33,876 nt of DNA from Micromonospora parastrephiae (GCF_016802865.1 NZ_JAEVHM010000047.1:1-33876), one strand, 5' to 3'. Shown: positions 1-7,361, numbered from the stretch's first letter. The notes: generated from the letters alone by a model not told the origin. Made by a program: numbers and translations.

Positions 1-77
1 GGGCCGCACGCCTGATCACCGTTCAGCCAACCGCGCCAACACCTGCGATGCCAACTCTGCCACCGGCAGCTCACCAT
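1..77 (-). other. Window edge: coding-like tail out of frame with the sigma gene
   Basis: Downstream of the sigma factor stop, the minus strand has a different open frame that ends with TGA at about 26-28. Read from within the sigma 3' end it gives a protein-like tail, ...ADTVVLDGELPVAELASQ..., ending ARLAER. The pattern (short beta strand, DG, then an amphipathic helix) looks like a real C-terminus, perhaps of a P-loop kinase, but no start or N-terminal part exists here. One extra base near 112-120 would instead make it a longer C-terminus of the sigma factor. The identity is unresolved and nothing else is seen in 1-25. Confidence 0.25.
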
Positions 78-644
78 CTAGCACCACCGTGTCAGCCGGG
101 TCGGCTCGCCCGGCCGGTCCGGCGTGGCGGCGTCGGCGGACAGGTCCGGCAGGGCGGAACCCATCCGGCGGCGTAGGGTGGCCAGCGCCCGGGACGCCTG
201 GCTCTTCACCGTGCCCGGCGAGATGTCCAACATCGCCGCGGTCTGCGCCTCCGACATGTCCTCGTAGTAGCGCAGCACCAGCACCGCCCGCTGCCGGGCA
301 GGCAGCTCCCTGAGGTGCCGCCAGAGCAGGTCGCGGTCCAGTTGTTGCTCGATCTCGTCGACGCCGGCCCGTTCGGGCAGCACCTCGGTGGGACGCTCAC
401 CGTGCCAGCGCCGCCGCCACCAACTCGTCGACGTGTTGACCATCACCCGCCGGGCGTACGGCTCGACCGCCTCGATCCCACCGAGCCGCTTCCACGCCAG
501 GTAGGTCTTGGTGAGCGCCGTCTGGAGCAGATCCTCGGCCGTGGCCCAGTCACCGGCGAGCAGGTACGCGGTGCGCAGCAGCGCGGCGGAGCGAGCCGCG
601 ACGAACTCGCGAAACTCCTCCTCCAACGAGTCTCTGCTCGCCAC
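78..644 (-). CDS. SigE-family RNA polymerase sigma-70 factor
   Basis: This is a 188-residue ECF-type sigma factor. Region 2 occupies about residues 10-80, with RTAYLLAGDWATAEDLLQ typical of the actinobacterial SigE family. Region 4 occupies about 105-165, with LPARQRAVLVLRYYEDMS followed by the helix-turn-helix around AAMLDISPGTVKSQASRAL. The GTG start at 642-644 follows a GGGAGG ribosome site at good spacing. No anti-sigma gene adjoins it, so regulation cannot be inferred. The last 27 residues are not conserved in type, and an out-of-frame but protein-like tail follows, so the true 3' end is uncertain. Family assignment is confident; the regulon is unknown. Confidence 0.9.
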   Translation of the reverse strand: MASRDSLEEEFREFVAARSAALLRTAYLLAGDWATAEDLLQTALTKTYLAWKRLGGIEAVEPYARRVMVNTSTSWWRRRWHGERPTEVLPERAGVDEIEQQLDRDLLWRHLRELPARQRAVLVLRYYEDMSEAQTAAMLDISPGTVKSQASRALATLRRRMGSALPDLSADAATPDRPGEPTRLTRWC

Positions 645-748
645 CGCCCACCTCCCGCCACCCGGCCGTTCTGGCAGAGTGCCACGTCAGGAGCGGTCTG
701 GTCCATGACGAAAGGTGCGCACTTTCTCCGATGTTCGGACGAAAACTT

Positions 749-1624
749 TCACGCCCCGTCGTCGGCCTTGGCCTCGTCGGCCTCCTTGCCCAGCCGAGCC
801 TCCACCGCCTGCGGCTCGTACATCTCTTCCACCACGCGCAGGTAGAGCTCGTTCGGGTTGGGCAGGTTCTTGATCTCCCGTAGGGCCTGCTCCTGGCCGG
901 CGGACTCCAGCACGAAGGTGCCGTAGTTGAGCGCGCGACCGGTCGGCGTCTGCTCGTACTTCATGTCGGTGACCCGGACCAGCGGCATCATGGCCACCTT
1001 GCGGGTGACGATGCCGTTGACCACCATGACCCGCTTGTTGGTCAGGATGAACCGGTCATACCACCAGTCGGCGACCTTCCAGGCCACCCAGCCCATCACC
1101 GCGAACCAGAGCAGCACGGCGATGGTCGTCAACGCGCCCACGTTCTGCCCGGCGAGGAAGCCGGAGAGGTAGCCGAGCACGAAGGTCGCCGCGACGCCGA
1201 TCAGCAGCGGGTTGGTGAGGTGGATCCAGTGCCGCTTCCACTCACCCCGGTAGCGCTCGGTGGGGAAGAGGTACCGGGCGACCAGCGAGCTGGGCTCGTC
1301 CTCCAGCGGCAGCACCCGCCGAGGGGTCGCGCCGGTCGCGTCGGCGCGCAACCCGGCCAGCTCGTCCTCGGAGATCTGCGGCGGCTGGTAGCCGGCCTCC
1401 GGATCACGGATCCAGGCCCGGCCGGGACGACCCTCGCCGGCATAGCCCGGCCCGTCGCCATAGCCGACGTCGTCCGATAGGGACGGACCGTCGGAAAGGC
1501 CGGGGCCGGCACCGTAGCCCGGGCCGTCATCGGGCCCGACCCGCGGTATCGGCTCGGTGTCACGCTCGCGACGTTCCCGGTCGGGGTCGTCCGGGTCGAA
1601 GGGTGGACCGGAGGGGCTACCCAT
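749..1624 (-). CDS. PH domain-containing membrane protein (bacterial PH_2/DUF304 type)
   Basis: This 291-residue protein has three parts. Residues about 1-75 are disordered, acidic and glycine/proline-rich with repeats of the kind DGPGYG. A cytosolic linker then leads to two membrane helices near residues 137-185 (NPLLIGVAATFVLGYLSG and LTTIAVLLWFAVMGWVA). The last part, about 188-270, is a bacterial PH domain beginning DRFILTNKRVMVVNGI, with VRVTDMKYEQ further on. The start lies 6 bp after the stop of the small membrane gene upstream, so the two are probably cotranscribed. Proteins of this class sit in the cytoplasmic membrane with no defined substrate. The precise role is unknown. Confidence 0.85.
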   Translation of the reverse strand: MGSPSGPPFDPDDPDRERRERDTEPIPRVGPDDGPGYGAGPGLSDGPSLSDDVGYGDGPGYAGEGRPGRAWIRDPEAGYQPPQISEDELAGLRADATGATPRRVLPLEDEPSSLVARYLFPTERYRGEWKRHWIHLTNPLLIGVAATFVLGYLSGFLAGQNVGALTTIAVLLWFAVMGWVAWKVADWWYDRFILTNKRVMVVNGIVTRKVAMMPLVRVTDMKYEQTPTGRALNYGTFVLESAGQEQALREIKNLPNPNELYLRVVEEMYEPQAVEARLGKEADEAKADDGA

Positions 1625-1630
1625 CGGCGG

Positions 1631-1789
1631 CTAGGCGACGAGGCTGGTGAAGAAGTCGCCGAATCCCTGGGCGATATCCACGATGCCACCGCCGAGCGAC
1701 TTGAACACATCCGCCGCAGAGTTTGGCCGGTAGGCGACGAAGAAGATCAAGAATGCGATTCCGGCCCAGGTGAGGACCTTCTTGACCAT
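1631..1789 (-). CDS. Small conserved membrane protein, 52 residues
   Basis: A 52-residue open frame begins MVKKVLTWAGIAFLIFFVAY and ends FGDFFTSLVA. It has one N-terminal membrane helix (residues about 5-20) followed by an amphipathic region containing GGGIVDIAQGFGDFF. GAGG sits 11 bp upstream of the ATG. It is read just before the PH-domain gene with a 6-bp gap, so the pair looks like an operon. Short proteins of this form are common in actinomycetes and have no known function. A possible promoter (TTCACT, 17 bp, TACTCT) lies about 55 bp upstream on the minus strand. Too short for many gene callers, but the spacing, ribosome site and codon bias support it. Confidence 0.75.
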   Translation of the reverse strand: MVKKVLTWAGIAFLIFFVAYRPNSAADVFKSLGGGIVDIAQGFGDFFTSLVA

Positions 1790-1905
1790 GGCGGGCCATC
1801 CTCTCGCGCGGCGCCGGGTCCCATTACCGCAGCGGCACCCAGAGTATCAGTGTGGTGTCGTACAGTGAATATCTGCGTCCGTTCTCCGTCAATCAGGGAG
1901 GGTTG

Positions 1906-2594
1906 TCAAGCCCTACCTGATAGGTACGGAGACGGTGCGCCGTACACGAGCTCGGGTGGAGTCCACTCGGTCAGGTCGTGCAGCACGACATCTTCCGCGA
2001 GCAGGTGTCCCGCACTCGCCGGCCAGGCTATCGCATGCAGCCACATTCCCCGAGCCTCGCCGGCGTACGCGCTTCGATCCGTGGGTGAATTCACAACCAC
2101 AGTGGAGTTGGGTGCCCGCCGACCCTGATCCTGGCCTGCCCGACATGCTCCGGATGGCCCGGCCCGGGGTCGGTGAGCGCATCGGCCAACTGCGGTCCCG
2201 GGTCCGGTCCGGACAGGCCGGCCAGCCGCGTACCCAGGCCGACGCCCGGCTCCTCGGCCACGAAGACCAGGTCCGCCGGGCCCCCGCCGAGCGGTGCCGG
2301 ACCCGCGCAGGCCACGGCGGTCGCCCGCACACCGGTCCGCTCGTCCCCGGCGTACGCCACGCCGGTGAGGGTCCAGCCGGGCGGCAGCGGCCACGGGCAC
2401 CAGAGCGGCGTCACCGGCGGATCCGCGGTCGCGGTGATGCGGTCCACCACGCTCGCCACGATCTCCGCTCCGATGTGCTCGGGCACGTGCAGCGGCGGGA
2501 CCGGCCCGCAGCCCAGGCACCTCGACTCGGTGTGCATCAGATCCGGCGCCCGTACCGGGCCCCCGCATCTCGGACAACTCACCGCGACACTCAC
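1906..2594 (-). pseudogene. DUF6758 family protein, one frameshift
   Basis: The GTG start at 2592-2594 follows GGTGGGG and gives MSVAVSCPRCGGPVRAPDL. A zinc-ribbon-like pair (CPRC and CLGCG) is followed by the family core CPWPLPPGWTLTGVAYAGDE and LVFVAEEPGVGLGTRLAG. The frame stops at 2091 right after HPTPLW. The missing C-terminus continues in another frame as VNSPTDRSAYAGEARGMW and ends SPYLSGRA at 1906. Adding one base near 2094-2100 restores a protein of about 229 residues, the usual family length. The function of DUF6758 is unknown. The gene follows the RNA methyltransferase by 31 bp in the same direction. Confidence 0.82.
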
Positions 2595-2625
2595 ATCCCC
2601 ACCGTCGCCCCGGACCGCCGGCACG

Positions 2626-3291
2626 TCAAGCCGGACCGTCCGATTCGGCGTTCGGACGGGGTCGGTCCGGCGGCGGACCGGCATGGGTACGGATCCACGC
2701 GTGCATGGCGATCCCGCTGGCCACGCCCGCGTTGATCGACCTCGTGGAGCCGTACTGGGCGATGGAGTAGAGCTGGTCGCACGCCGCGCGGGCCGGTTCG
2801 GAGAGACCGGGCCCCTCCTGGCCGAACAGCAGCACGCAGTCCCGCGGCAGGCTGCCGGTCTCCAGCGGGAGGGAGCCGGGCAGGTTGTCGATACCGAACA
2901 CAGGCAGCCGCCGTCCGGCCGCCCAGTCGACGAACTCCTCGATCGTCTCGTGGTGACGGACGTGCTGGTAGCGATCGGTCACCATCGCGCCACGCCGGTT
3001 CCACCGTCGACGTCCGACGATGTGCACCTCGGCGGCGTTGAAGGCGTTGGCGTTGCGGACCACGGTGCCGATGTTGAAGTCGTGCTGCCAGTTCTCGATG
3101 GCGACGTGGAAGCCGTGCCGGTGCCGGTCGAGGTCGGCGACGATCGCCTCGTGTCGCCAGTAGCGGTAGCGGTCGACCACGTTGCGCCGGTCGCCCTCGG
3201 CCAACAACTGCGGGTCGTAGCGTGGGTCGTCCGGCGGGTCCCCCGGCCAGGGGCCCACGCCCACCTCAAGCTGGTCGTCGGTCACGGTCAC
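2626..3291 (-). CDS. TrmH/SpoU-family RNA methyltransferase
   Basis: This 221-residue protein is predicted to transfer a methyl group from S-adenosylmethionine to the 2'-hydroxyl of a ribose in tRNA or rRNA. All three SPOUT motifs are visible: N-x6-NIGTVVRNANAF near residue 67-83 (motif 1), LLFGQEGPGLS (motif 2) and YGSTRSINAGVASGIAMH (motif 3), which together form the knotted cofactor site. An N-terminal extension of about 55 residues precedes the fold. The start is GTG at 3289-3291; a second in-frame GTG two codons later is possible, and neither has a strong ribosome site. The target nucleotide cannot be deduced. Confidence 0.88.
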   Translation of the reverse strand: MTVTDDQLEVGVGPWPGDPPDDPRYDPQLLAEGDRRNVVDRYRYWRHEAIVADLDRHRHGFHVAIENWQHDFNIGTVVRNANAFNAAEVHIVGRRRWNRRGAMVTDRYQHVRHHETIEEFVDWAAGRRLPVFGIDNLPGSLPLETGSLPRDCVLLFGQEGPGLSEPARAACDQLYSIAQYGSTRSINAGVASGIAMHAWIRTHAGPPPDRPRPNAESDGPA

Positions 3292-3338
3292 CAGAGGGTA
3301 CGGACCACTGCGGCGCCCACCGCGACGGCCCGCCGATT

Positions 3339-3842
3339 TCAGCCCAACCCGAGCGCGCCGCCGAGCCGGTCCAGGAAACGTCGGTCAGCGGGGCTGGTCG
3401 GCTGCCCGGCGGGGCTGGGCGCCGCCCGGCAGACCCGGGCCGCGATCGACTGCACCCACTGGCGGTACGCGGCCGAGTCGGCGGGGTCGGCGCGTCGATG
3501 CAGGACCCGGACCGCCGCCCGGCACGCGGCCAGCAGGTCCACCAGGTCGGTGAGCCGCTCGCTGGTCCGCGGGGTGCCGTCGTGGCGGGCGTAGATCGCG
3601 GCGACGACCGCACGGACGAGGTCGCTGTCGAACACCCGCCCGGCGGCCAGCGCGTCCAGGCCGGCGAGACCTGCCATGACCCCCCGCTCGGGACGACCCG
3701 GCCCGGGGGCGGTGGCGGCCACGAGGACCCGACCGGGCAGGCTGGTGAGCAGGTCCCACTCGGCGGCGGAGTAGACGGCGGTGGTCAAGGGTGCGGCGCG
3801 GCGGCCGGCAGAGGGCGGCTCTCCGGCGACGGAGTGGCTCAT
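3339..3842 (-). CDS. Conserved actinobacterial protein of unknown function
   Basis: This 167-residue protein begins MSHSVAGEPPSAGRRAAP. The ATG at 3840-3842 is chosen because GGAGG lies 5 bp upstream; an in-frame ATG 7 codons earlier lacks such a site. The conserved-looking core starts YSAAEWDLLTSLPGRVLVAA and is mainly helical, with ALAAGRVFDSDLVRAVVAAI and a helix of the form LTDLVDLLAACRAAVRVL. No signal peptide, membrane helix or catalytic motif is visible. The codon bias is fully actinobacterial. It may be a small cytosolic helical-bundle protein, but no function can be assigned. Confidence 0.7.
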   Translation of the reverse strand: MSHSVAGEPPSAGRRAAPLTTAVYSAAEWDLLTSLPGRVLVAATAPGPGRPERGVMAGLAGLDALAAGRVFDSDLVRAVVAAIYARHDGTPRTSERLTDLVDLLAACRAAVRVLHRRADPADSAAYRQWVQSIAARVCRAAPSPAGQPTSPADRRFLDRLGGALGLG

Positions 3843-3875
3843 CGGAACCTCCGGCGCCAGCATATGCCCCGAAAC

Positions 3876-3928
3876 GGACCAGGGCCGCCACCCCAGCAGA
3901 ACCTGATGCGGGAAGAAGCCCCTGGTCC
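3876..3928 (-). promoter_or_regulatory. 53-nt hairpin between the MaoC stop and the next gene
   Basis: Perfect 9-bp arms GGACCAGGG (3876-3884) and CCCTGGTCC (3920-3928) enclose 35 nt that can nest further short stems (CCC/GGG and CAG/CTG). It lies 26 bp past the MaoC stop and 33 bp before the ATG at 3842, both on the minus strand. It could end the MaoC transcript or form a leader for the downstream gene. There is no U-tract. Confidence 0.4.
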
Positions 3929-3954
3929 GGCGGCCTGCGGCGCGCCGCGTGCGC

Positions 3955-4470
3955 TCAGCGCGGCGCGGGAAAGCTGGGCCGCTCCGGGTCCACTCCGTCG
4001 GGGACGGCGCTGGCCGCGTACTCCCGCTTGGGGACCATGACCTTGCGGCGGAAGACGCAGACCATGGTGCCGTCCTGGTTGTAACCGCGGGTCTCCACCG
4101 ACACCACGCCCCGGTCGGGCTTGGAGCCGGACTCGCGCTTGTCCAGCACCGTGGTCTCGCCGTAGATGGTGTCGCCGTGGAAGGTGGGCGCCACGTGCCG
4201 CAGCGACTCGACCTCCAGGTTGGCGATCGCCTTGCCGCTGACGTCCGGCACGGACATGCCGAGCAGCAGGGAGTAGATGTAGTTGCCGACCACGACGTTG
4301 CGCTCGAACTGGCTGGCCGTCTCGGCGTAGTGCGCGTCCATGTGCAGCGGGTGGTGGTTCATGGTGAGCAGGCAGAAGAGGTGGTCGTCGTACTCGGTGA
4401 CGGTCTTGCCCGGCCAGTGCCGGTAGACCGCGCCGACCTCGAACTCCTCGTAGTAGCGGCCGAACTGCAT
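3955..4470 (-). CDS. MaoC-family (R)-hydratase, probable ethylmalonyl-CoA pathway enzyme
   Basis: This 171-residue hot-dog-fold protein begins MQFGRYYEEFEVGAVYRHW. The hydratase segment includes VTEYDDHLFCLLTMNHHPLH, giving the Asp/His pair of the MaoC active site, then a central helix at FERNVVVGNYIYSLLLG. The ATG at 4468-4470 follows GGGGACCAGG. As I recall it, the sequence closely matches the MaoC protein encoded beside acyl-CoA dehydrogenase, CitE, meaA and ccr genes in Streptomyces, so hydration/dehydration of mesaconyl-CoA and beta-methylmalyl-CoA is the likely role. Its candidate partners are at 9966-11162 and 13500-14420. It is one MaoC domain long, whereas proteobacterial mesaconyl-CoA hydratase is about twice that length. 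The pathway assignment is inference. Confidence 0.85.
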   Translation of the reverse strand: MQFGRYYEEFEVGAVYRHWPGKTVTEYDDHLFCLLTMNHHPLHMDAHYAETASQFERNVVVGNYIYSLLLGMSVPDVSGKAIANLEVESLRHVAPTFHGDTIYGETTVLDKRESGSKPDRGVVSVETRGYNQDGTMVCVFRRKVMVPKREYAASAVPDGVDPERPSFPAPR

Positions 4471-4513
4471 CCTGGTCCCCTTCGACGGGCGGCGATGGAG
4501 TTCGGCACAGCAT

Positions 4514-4533
4514 GCCTTACCGGTGGTTAAGGC
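4514..4533. promoter_or_regulatory. Candidate operator upstream of MaoC gene
   Basis: GCCTTACCGGTGGTTAAGGC has perfect 6-bp arms around an 8-bp spacer and lies 44 bp upstream of the MaoC start. The CTTA-N8-TAAG core resembles elements upstream of the acyl-CoA dehydrogenase and CitE genes. Binding by a TetR-type repressor is inference only. Confidence 0.35.
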
Positions 4534-4842
4534 GATCGGCGGGGCGCGGCCACGGCGGAATGTCACGCCGGTCACTCGCAAGGGGGGAGACGCAATGAGC
4601 GGCGGGGCCCTCCCCGGCACCCGCCGCCCACGCTCTGATGTGAGGAATTCTGCCCTACGGCGGCGTAGGTCCGACAGAGATCGAGGTCACATTTATCTTT
4701 TTGTAACACTACTCTCCGTGACGAAACACGAGTTGATCAGCGATCTCCGCAGGCCGGATACGTCCTCGTCAGGCGTCAAGTTACCGATTCGTAGCGCTCA
4801 ATCGGGTGGATCTCCCTGGAAACGCTCCCATCACCGCAGGTC

Positions 4843-4867
4843 ACGCAAGTGCGTCGTGCACTTGCGT
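4843..4867. repeat. Perfect 10-bp inverted repeat, 5-nt loop
   Basis: ACGCAAGTGC, loop GTCGT, then GCACTTGCGT. It sits 87 bp upstream of the thioredoxin promoter -35 element, within the gene-free stretch. No U-tract follows on either strand, so it may be an operator or an RNA hairpin rather than a classical terminator. Confidence 0.6.
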
Positions 4868-4953
4868 TCCGCACGGCGGGACGGACAGACGCGGATCGAT
4901 GACCCGGCGGACCCGCCGAGCAGCCCCGGGCACGTTTCGTGGCCCCGACGCCC

Positions 4954-4980
4954 GGGAATTCGATACGGTCAGCCCTGGTT
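4954..4980 (+). promoter_or_regulatory. SigR-type (oxidative thiol stress) promoter of trxA
   Basis: GGGAAT at 4954-4959, exactly 18 bp, then GTT at 4978-4980. This matches the GGAAT-N18-GTT consensus of Streptomyces SigR / mycobacterial SigH promoters, whose classical targets are thioredoxin genes. It ends 39 bp before the trxA ATG, leaving a leader of about 30 nt with GGAGAG at 5010-5015. The match and spacing are directly visible; control by a SigR orthologue is inferred. Confidence 0.75.
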
Positions 4981-5019
4981 CTACGGGACGTAGACAAACC
5001 GCGGTGATCGGAGAGTGCA

Positions 5020-5382
5020 ATGGCAACCGTTGAGCTGACCTCGGCGAACTTCGACGAGGTGACCGGCAACGACGGCATCGTCCTGGTCGACTTCTGGGCC
5101 GACTGGTGTGGTCCGTGTAAGCGGTTCGCCCCGGTCTACGAGCGCTCCTCGGAGAAGCACCAGAACATCGTCTTCGGCAAGGTCGACACCGAGGCGCAGC
5201 AGGAGCTGGGTGCCAAGTTCGACATCCGGTCGATCCCGACCATCATGGCGATCCGCGACGGCGTCATCGTCTTCGCTCAGCCGGGCGCCCTTCCCGAGTC
5301 CGCCCTGGAGAACCTGATCGAGCAGGTCGAGGCACTGGACATGGACGACGTCCGCAAGCAGCTGGCCGAACACAACCACTGA
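5020..5382 (+). CDS. trxA: Thioredoxin
   Basis: This 120-residue cytosolic thioredoxin reduces protein disulfides using electrons normally supplied by thioredoxin reductase. The redox site is WCGPC (Trp29, Cys30, Cys33) after VLVDFWAD, and the cis-proline is Pro73 in RSIPT. The C-terminus carries about 15 residues more than the minimal fold (MDDVRKQLAEHNH). ATG follows GGAGAG. A SigR-like promoter lies just upstream and a strong hairpin terminator just downstream, so it is a single-gene transcript expected to respond to thiol oxidation. No thioredoxin reductase gene is in the window. The next genes (HTTM pair and DCC protein) may belong to the same redox theme. Confidence 0.95.
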   Translation: MATVELTSANFDEVTGNDGIVLVDFWADWCGPCKRFAPVYERSSEKHQNIVFGKVDTEAQQELGAKFDIRSIPTIMAIRDGVIVFAQPGALPESALENLIEQVEALDMDDVRKQLAEHNH

Positions 5383-5404
5383 GCCGTCCGCGCGACGGCA
5401 AGCG

Positions 5405-5432
5405 AGGCCGGGCCCGATCGGGGCCCGGCCTT
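5405..5432 (+). terminator. Intrinsic terminator of trxA
   Basis: A perfect 11-bp stem (5405-5415 with 5421-5431; AGGCCGGGCCC) with loop GATCG begins 22 bp after the trxA stop and is followed by TTCGTCGT. A very GC-rich stem with a weak U-tract is usual for actinomycetes. Confidence 0.8.
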
Positions 5433-5534
5433 CGTCGTACCCGGGCACCCTCGCATGATCACCGTCCCGGGCAGGCGGAACTGGCCGTCGGTGGGAACCT
5501 GCGCGGCCGGTACATCCCGTATCGTCACGACCCG

Positions 5535-5975
5535 ATGGAGAACCTGACCACCCGCGGGCGCGCGACCCGGCTGGGCGCGACCGCACTCGGTCTCGTCCTG
5601 CTGCTGGTCGGCACCCTGTGGGGCAGCGACGACGACTTTCCGTTCGGCCCGTTCCGGATGTACTCGACCTCGAACCCGCCGAACGCACCCGCCCCCGACA
5701 CGCGTGTGGAGGGGGTGAACACCTCCGGCGCCGTGATCGACCTCGACCAGAACGCCACCGGCATCCGCCGCGCCGAGATCGAGGGACAGCAGGCCCGGTA
5801 CGCCGCCGACCCGACACTGCTCACCGAGGTCGCCGACGCGTACGCCGAACGCCACCCCGACGCCGACCCGCTGGTGGAGGTCCGCATCGTCATCCGGTGG
5901 CACGACATCCGCGCCGGCCGGCCGACCGGCCAGCACACCGACGAGACCGTGGTCCGCTGGCAGGCCCCCCGATGA
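5535..5975 (+). CDS. Single-pass membrane protein, small partner of the HTTM protein
   Basis: This 146-residue protein has a short basic N-terminus, one membrane helix at about residues 13-29 (ATALGLVLLLVGTLWG) and a likely external domain. Right after the helix comes FPFGPFRMYST, a WPF-x-PMFS-like motif that I associate with small proteins encoded beside HTTM-domain genes. The rest (VEVRIVIRWHDIRAG) looks like a small beta-rich domain. A TATCGT -10 box lies 9 bp before the ATG, suggesting a near-leaderless transcript. Its TGA overlaps the ATG of the HTTM gene (ATGA), so translation is coupled. No function is known. Confidence 0.75.
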   Translation: MENLTTRGRATRLGATALGLVLLLVGTLWGSDDDFPFGPFRMYSTSNPPNAPAPDTRVEGVNTSGAVIDLDQNATGIRRAEIEGQQARYAADPTLLTEVADAYAERHPDADPLVEVRIVIRWHDIRAGRPTGQHTDETVVRWQAPR

Positions 5976-6912
5976 GCCGCTGGTTGACCGAGGCGGTGCC
6001 GCGAGGCCGCATCGCCGCGTTCCGGACCGTGATCTACCTCTTCGTCGCCGCCGACCTGGTGGTCTTCACCCCCTGGGTACGCACACGGGCCAGTGTGCCG
6101 GGCGAGCTGTACCAACCACTGCTGATCGGCCGCCTGCTCCCCCTGCCGACACCGACACCCACGATGGTCGCGGTGATCTTCTGGGCGCTGCTGCTGCTCA
6201 CCCTGCTCGCCGCGACGGCCGGGCACCCCGGCTGCTCGGTTGGGCGGTCTGCGCGCTGTACCTGGAGTGGATGATCATCGCGATGAGCTACGGAAAGGTC
6301 GACCACGACCGATTCGGACTGCTCGTCGCCCTGGCCGTCCTACCGACCGCCGGCCGCGCCCGGCACGGCGACGCCAGCCGCACCGAGGCCGGGGGCTGGG
6401 CCCTGCGCGTCACCCAGATCGCGGTGATCTGCACGTACTTCCTGGCCGCCTGGGCCAAGCTCCGCTTCGGCGGGTTGGACTGGCTGACCGGCTCGGTGCT
6501 GGCCCGCGCGATCATCCGGCGCGGCACCGACCTGGCGGACCTCATCGCCCAGGTGCCGTACCTGTTGATCGTCGCCCAGTTCGGCATCGTGGCCTTCGAG
6601 CTGTTCAGCCCGGTGGTCTTCCTGCTGCCGGCCCGGTGGCGGCTGGCCATGGTCGGCTTCTTCTACTCGTTCCATGTGGTCACCATCGCGACCATCACCA
6701 TCTCGTTCGCACCGCACCTGGCCGCGATGACCAGCTTCCTGCCGCTGGAGCGGGTCCGTCCGCTGGTCTGGGCCCGCCGGCTCGCCGGCCGGGAGCCGCC
6801 CGCGTCAGCGACGGACGCCCCGGTGCACGCCGAAGCTCCGGTAGCGGCTGACGAGGGCCCGGCGTCGCGTGGCGATCAGGCGCCGGTGGTCGGACGACCA
6901 GCCGGGCCGTAG
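5972..6912 (+). pseudogene. HTTM-domain multipass membrane protein, one frameshift
   Basis: The ATG at 5972 opens MSRWLTEAVPRGRIAAFRTV and continues through VIFWALLLLTLLAAT. Around 6215-6229 the frame is lost. The family-like sequence resumes in another frame at LLGWAVCALYLEWMI and continues IIAMSYGKVDHDRFGLL, ICTYFLAAWAKLRFGG and FGIVAFELFSPVVFLLPARW. One added base restores about 313 residues with several membrane helices and a polar C-terminal tail. HTTM (horizontally transferred transmembrane) domains resemble vitamin K-dependent gamma-carboxylase and often occur with DCC-type thiol proteins, as here. The 3' end overlaps the convergent DCC gene by 37 bp. No substrate can be named. Confidence 0.82.
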
Positions 6913-7295
6913 AGCCGTTCCCGGGCCTCCTGGGGCAGCGAGCAGGCCGCCGTGCCGCCCGGGAGGCGGTGCCGGTTGCGCGCCACCCAGCGGTACACGG
7001 GCCAGGCCACCGCGCGGGCCGGAGGAAACCGCAGGCCCGCCCCGGCGACCCGCCACAGCGGGTTGCTCGCGCCGAGCAGCTTCGCGATGGCGTCCGGCCC
7101 GGCGGCACGGGCGCCGTCCCCGCCGACCCACTGCACGGCCTCCTCGCACTCGGCGACCGTGAGGCCGAGCGCGTCGAGGTCGGCGAACTGCCAGGGCACC
7201 ACGCGCGCGGTGGTGGGGATCCGGCGTTCGATGAACTCCGCACAGGTCGTGCAGAACGCGCAGTCCCCGTCGTAGACGAAGGTCGACGTCTCCAT
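6876..7295 (-). CDS. DCC-family thiol-disulfide oxidoreductase (DUF393)
   Basis: This 139-residue protein begins METSTFVYDGDCAFCTTCAE. The family signature is YDGDCxxC, with Cys12 and Cys15 forming a CxxC redox pair in a thioredoxin-like setting. Further family features are TARVVPWQFADLDALGLT and, near the C-terminus, helices around LLGASNPLWRVAGAG and AVAWPVYRWVARNRHRLPG. ATG follows GGAGG at 8 bp. It converges on the HTTM gene and the ends overlap. Its start region is shared with the divergent LexA-controlled radical SAM gene, but the LexA box is 67 bp away. The biochemical substrate of the family is not established. Confidence 0.88.
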   Translation of the reverse strand: METSTFVYDGDCAFCTTCAEFIERRIPTTARVVPWQFADLDALGLTVAECEEAVQWVGGDGARAAGPDAIAKLLGASNPLWRVAGAGLRFPPARAVAWPVYRWVARNRHRLPGGTAACSLPQEARERLYGPAGRPTTGA

Positions 7296-7361
7296 GCGTC
7301 CATCCTCCCCCGCCGGACCGCTGATCGGTCACGGGTGTCCGGCGGGTCACTTGCGCCGATC

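Larger units (their letters stand above)
4471..5019. other. 549-bp gene-free region
   Basis: No convincing gene is found on either strand. The region has lower GC than its neighbours, with an AT-rich patch at 4690-4705. A long plus-strand frame (4594-4993) starts with an ATG after GGGGGGAG, but loses third-position G/C bias after about 11 codons and shows no recognisable protein, so I treat it as chance or decayed sequence. It holds an operator-like inverted repeat (4514-4533), a small perfect stem (4654-4669, CCTACG/CGTAGG), a strong 10-bp hairpin (4843-4867) and the thioredoxin promoter. Confidence 0.6.

Noticed and set aside
4594..4993. Plus-strand open frame with a strong GGGGGGAG ribosome-like site
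   Set aside because: Third-position G/C bias disappears after about 11 codons, the composition is arginine/serine-rich without motifs, and the trxA promoter lies inside it.
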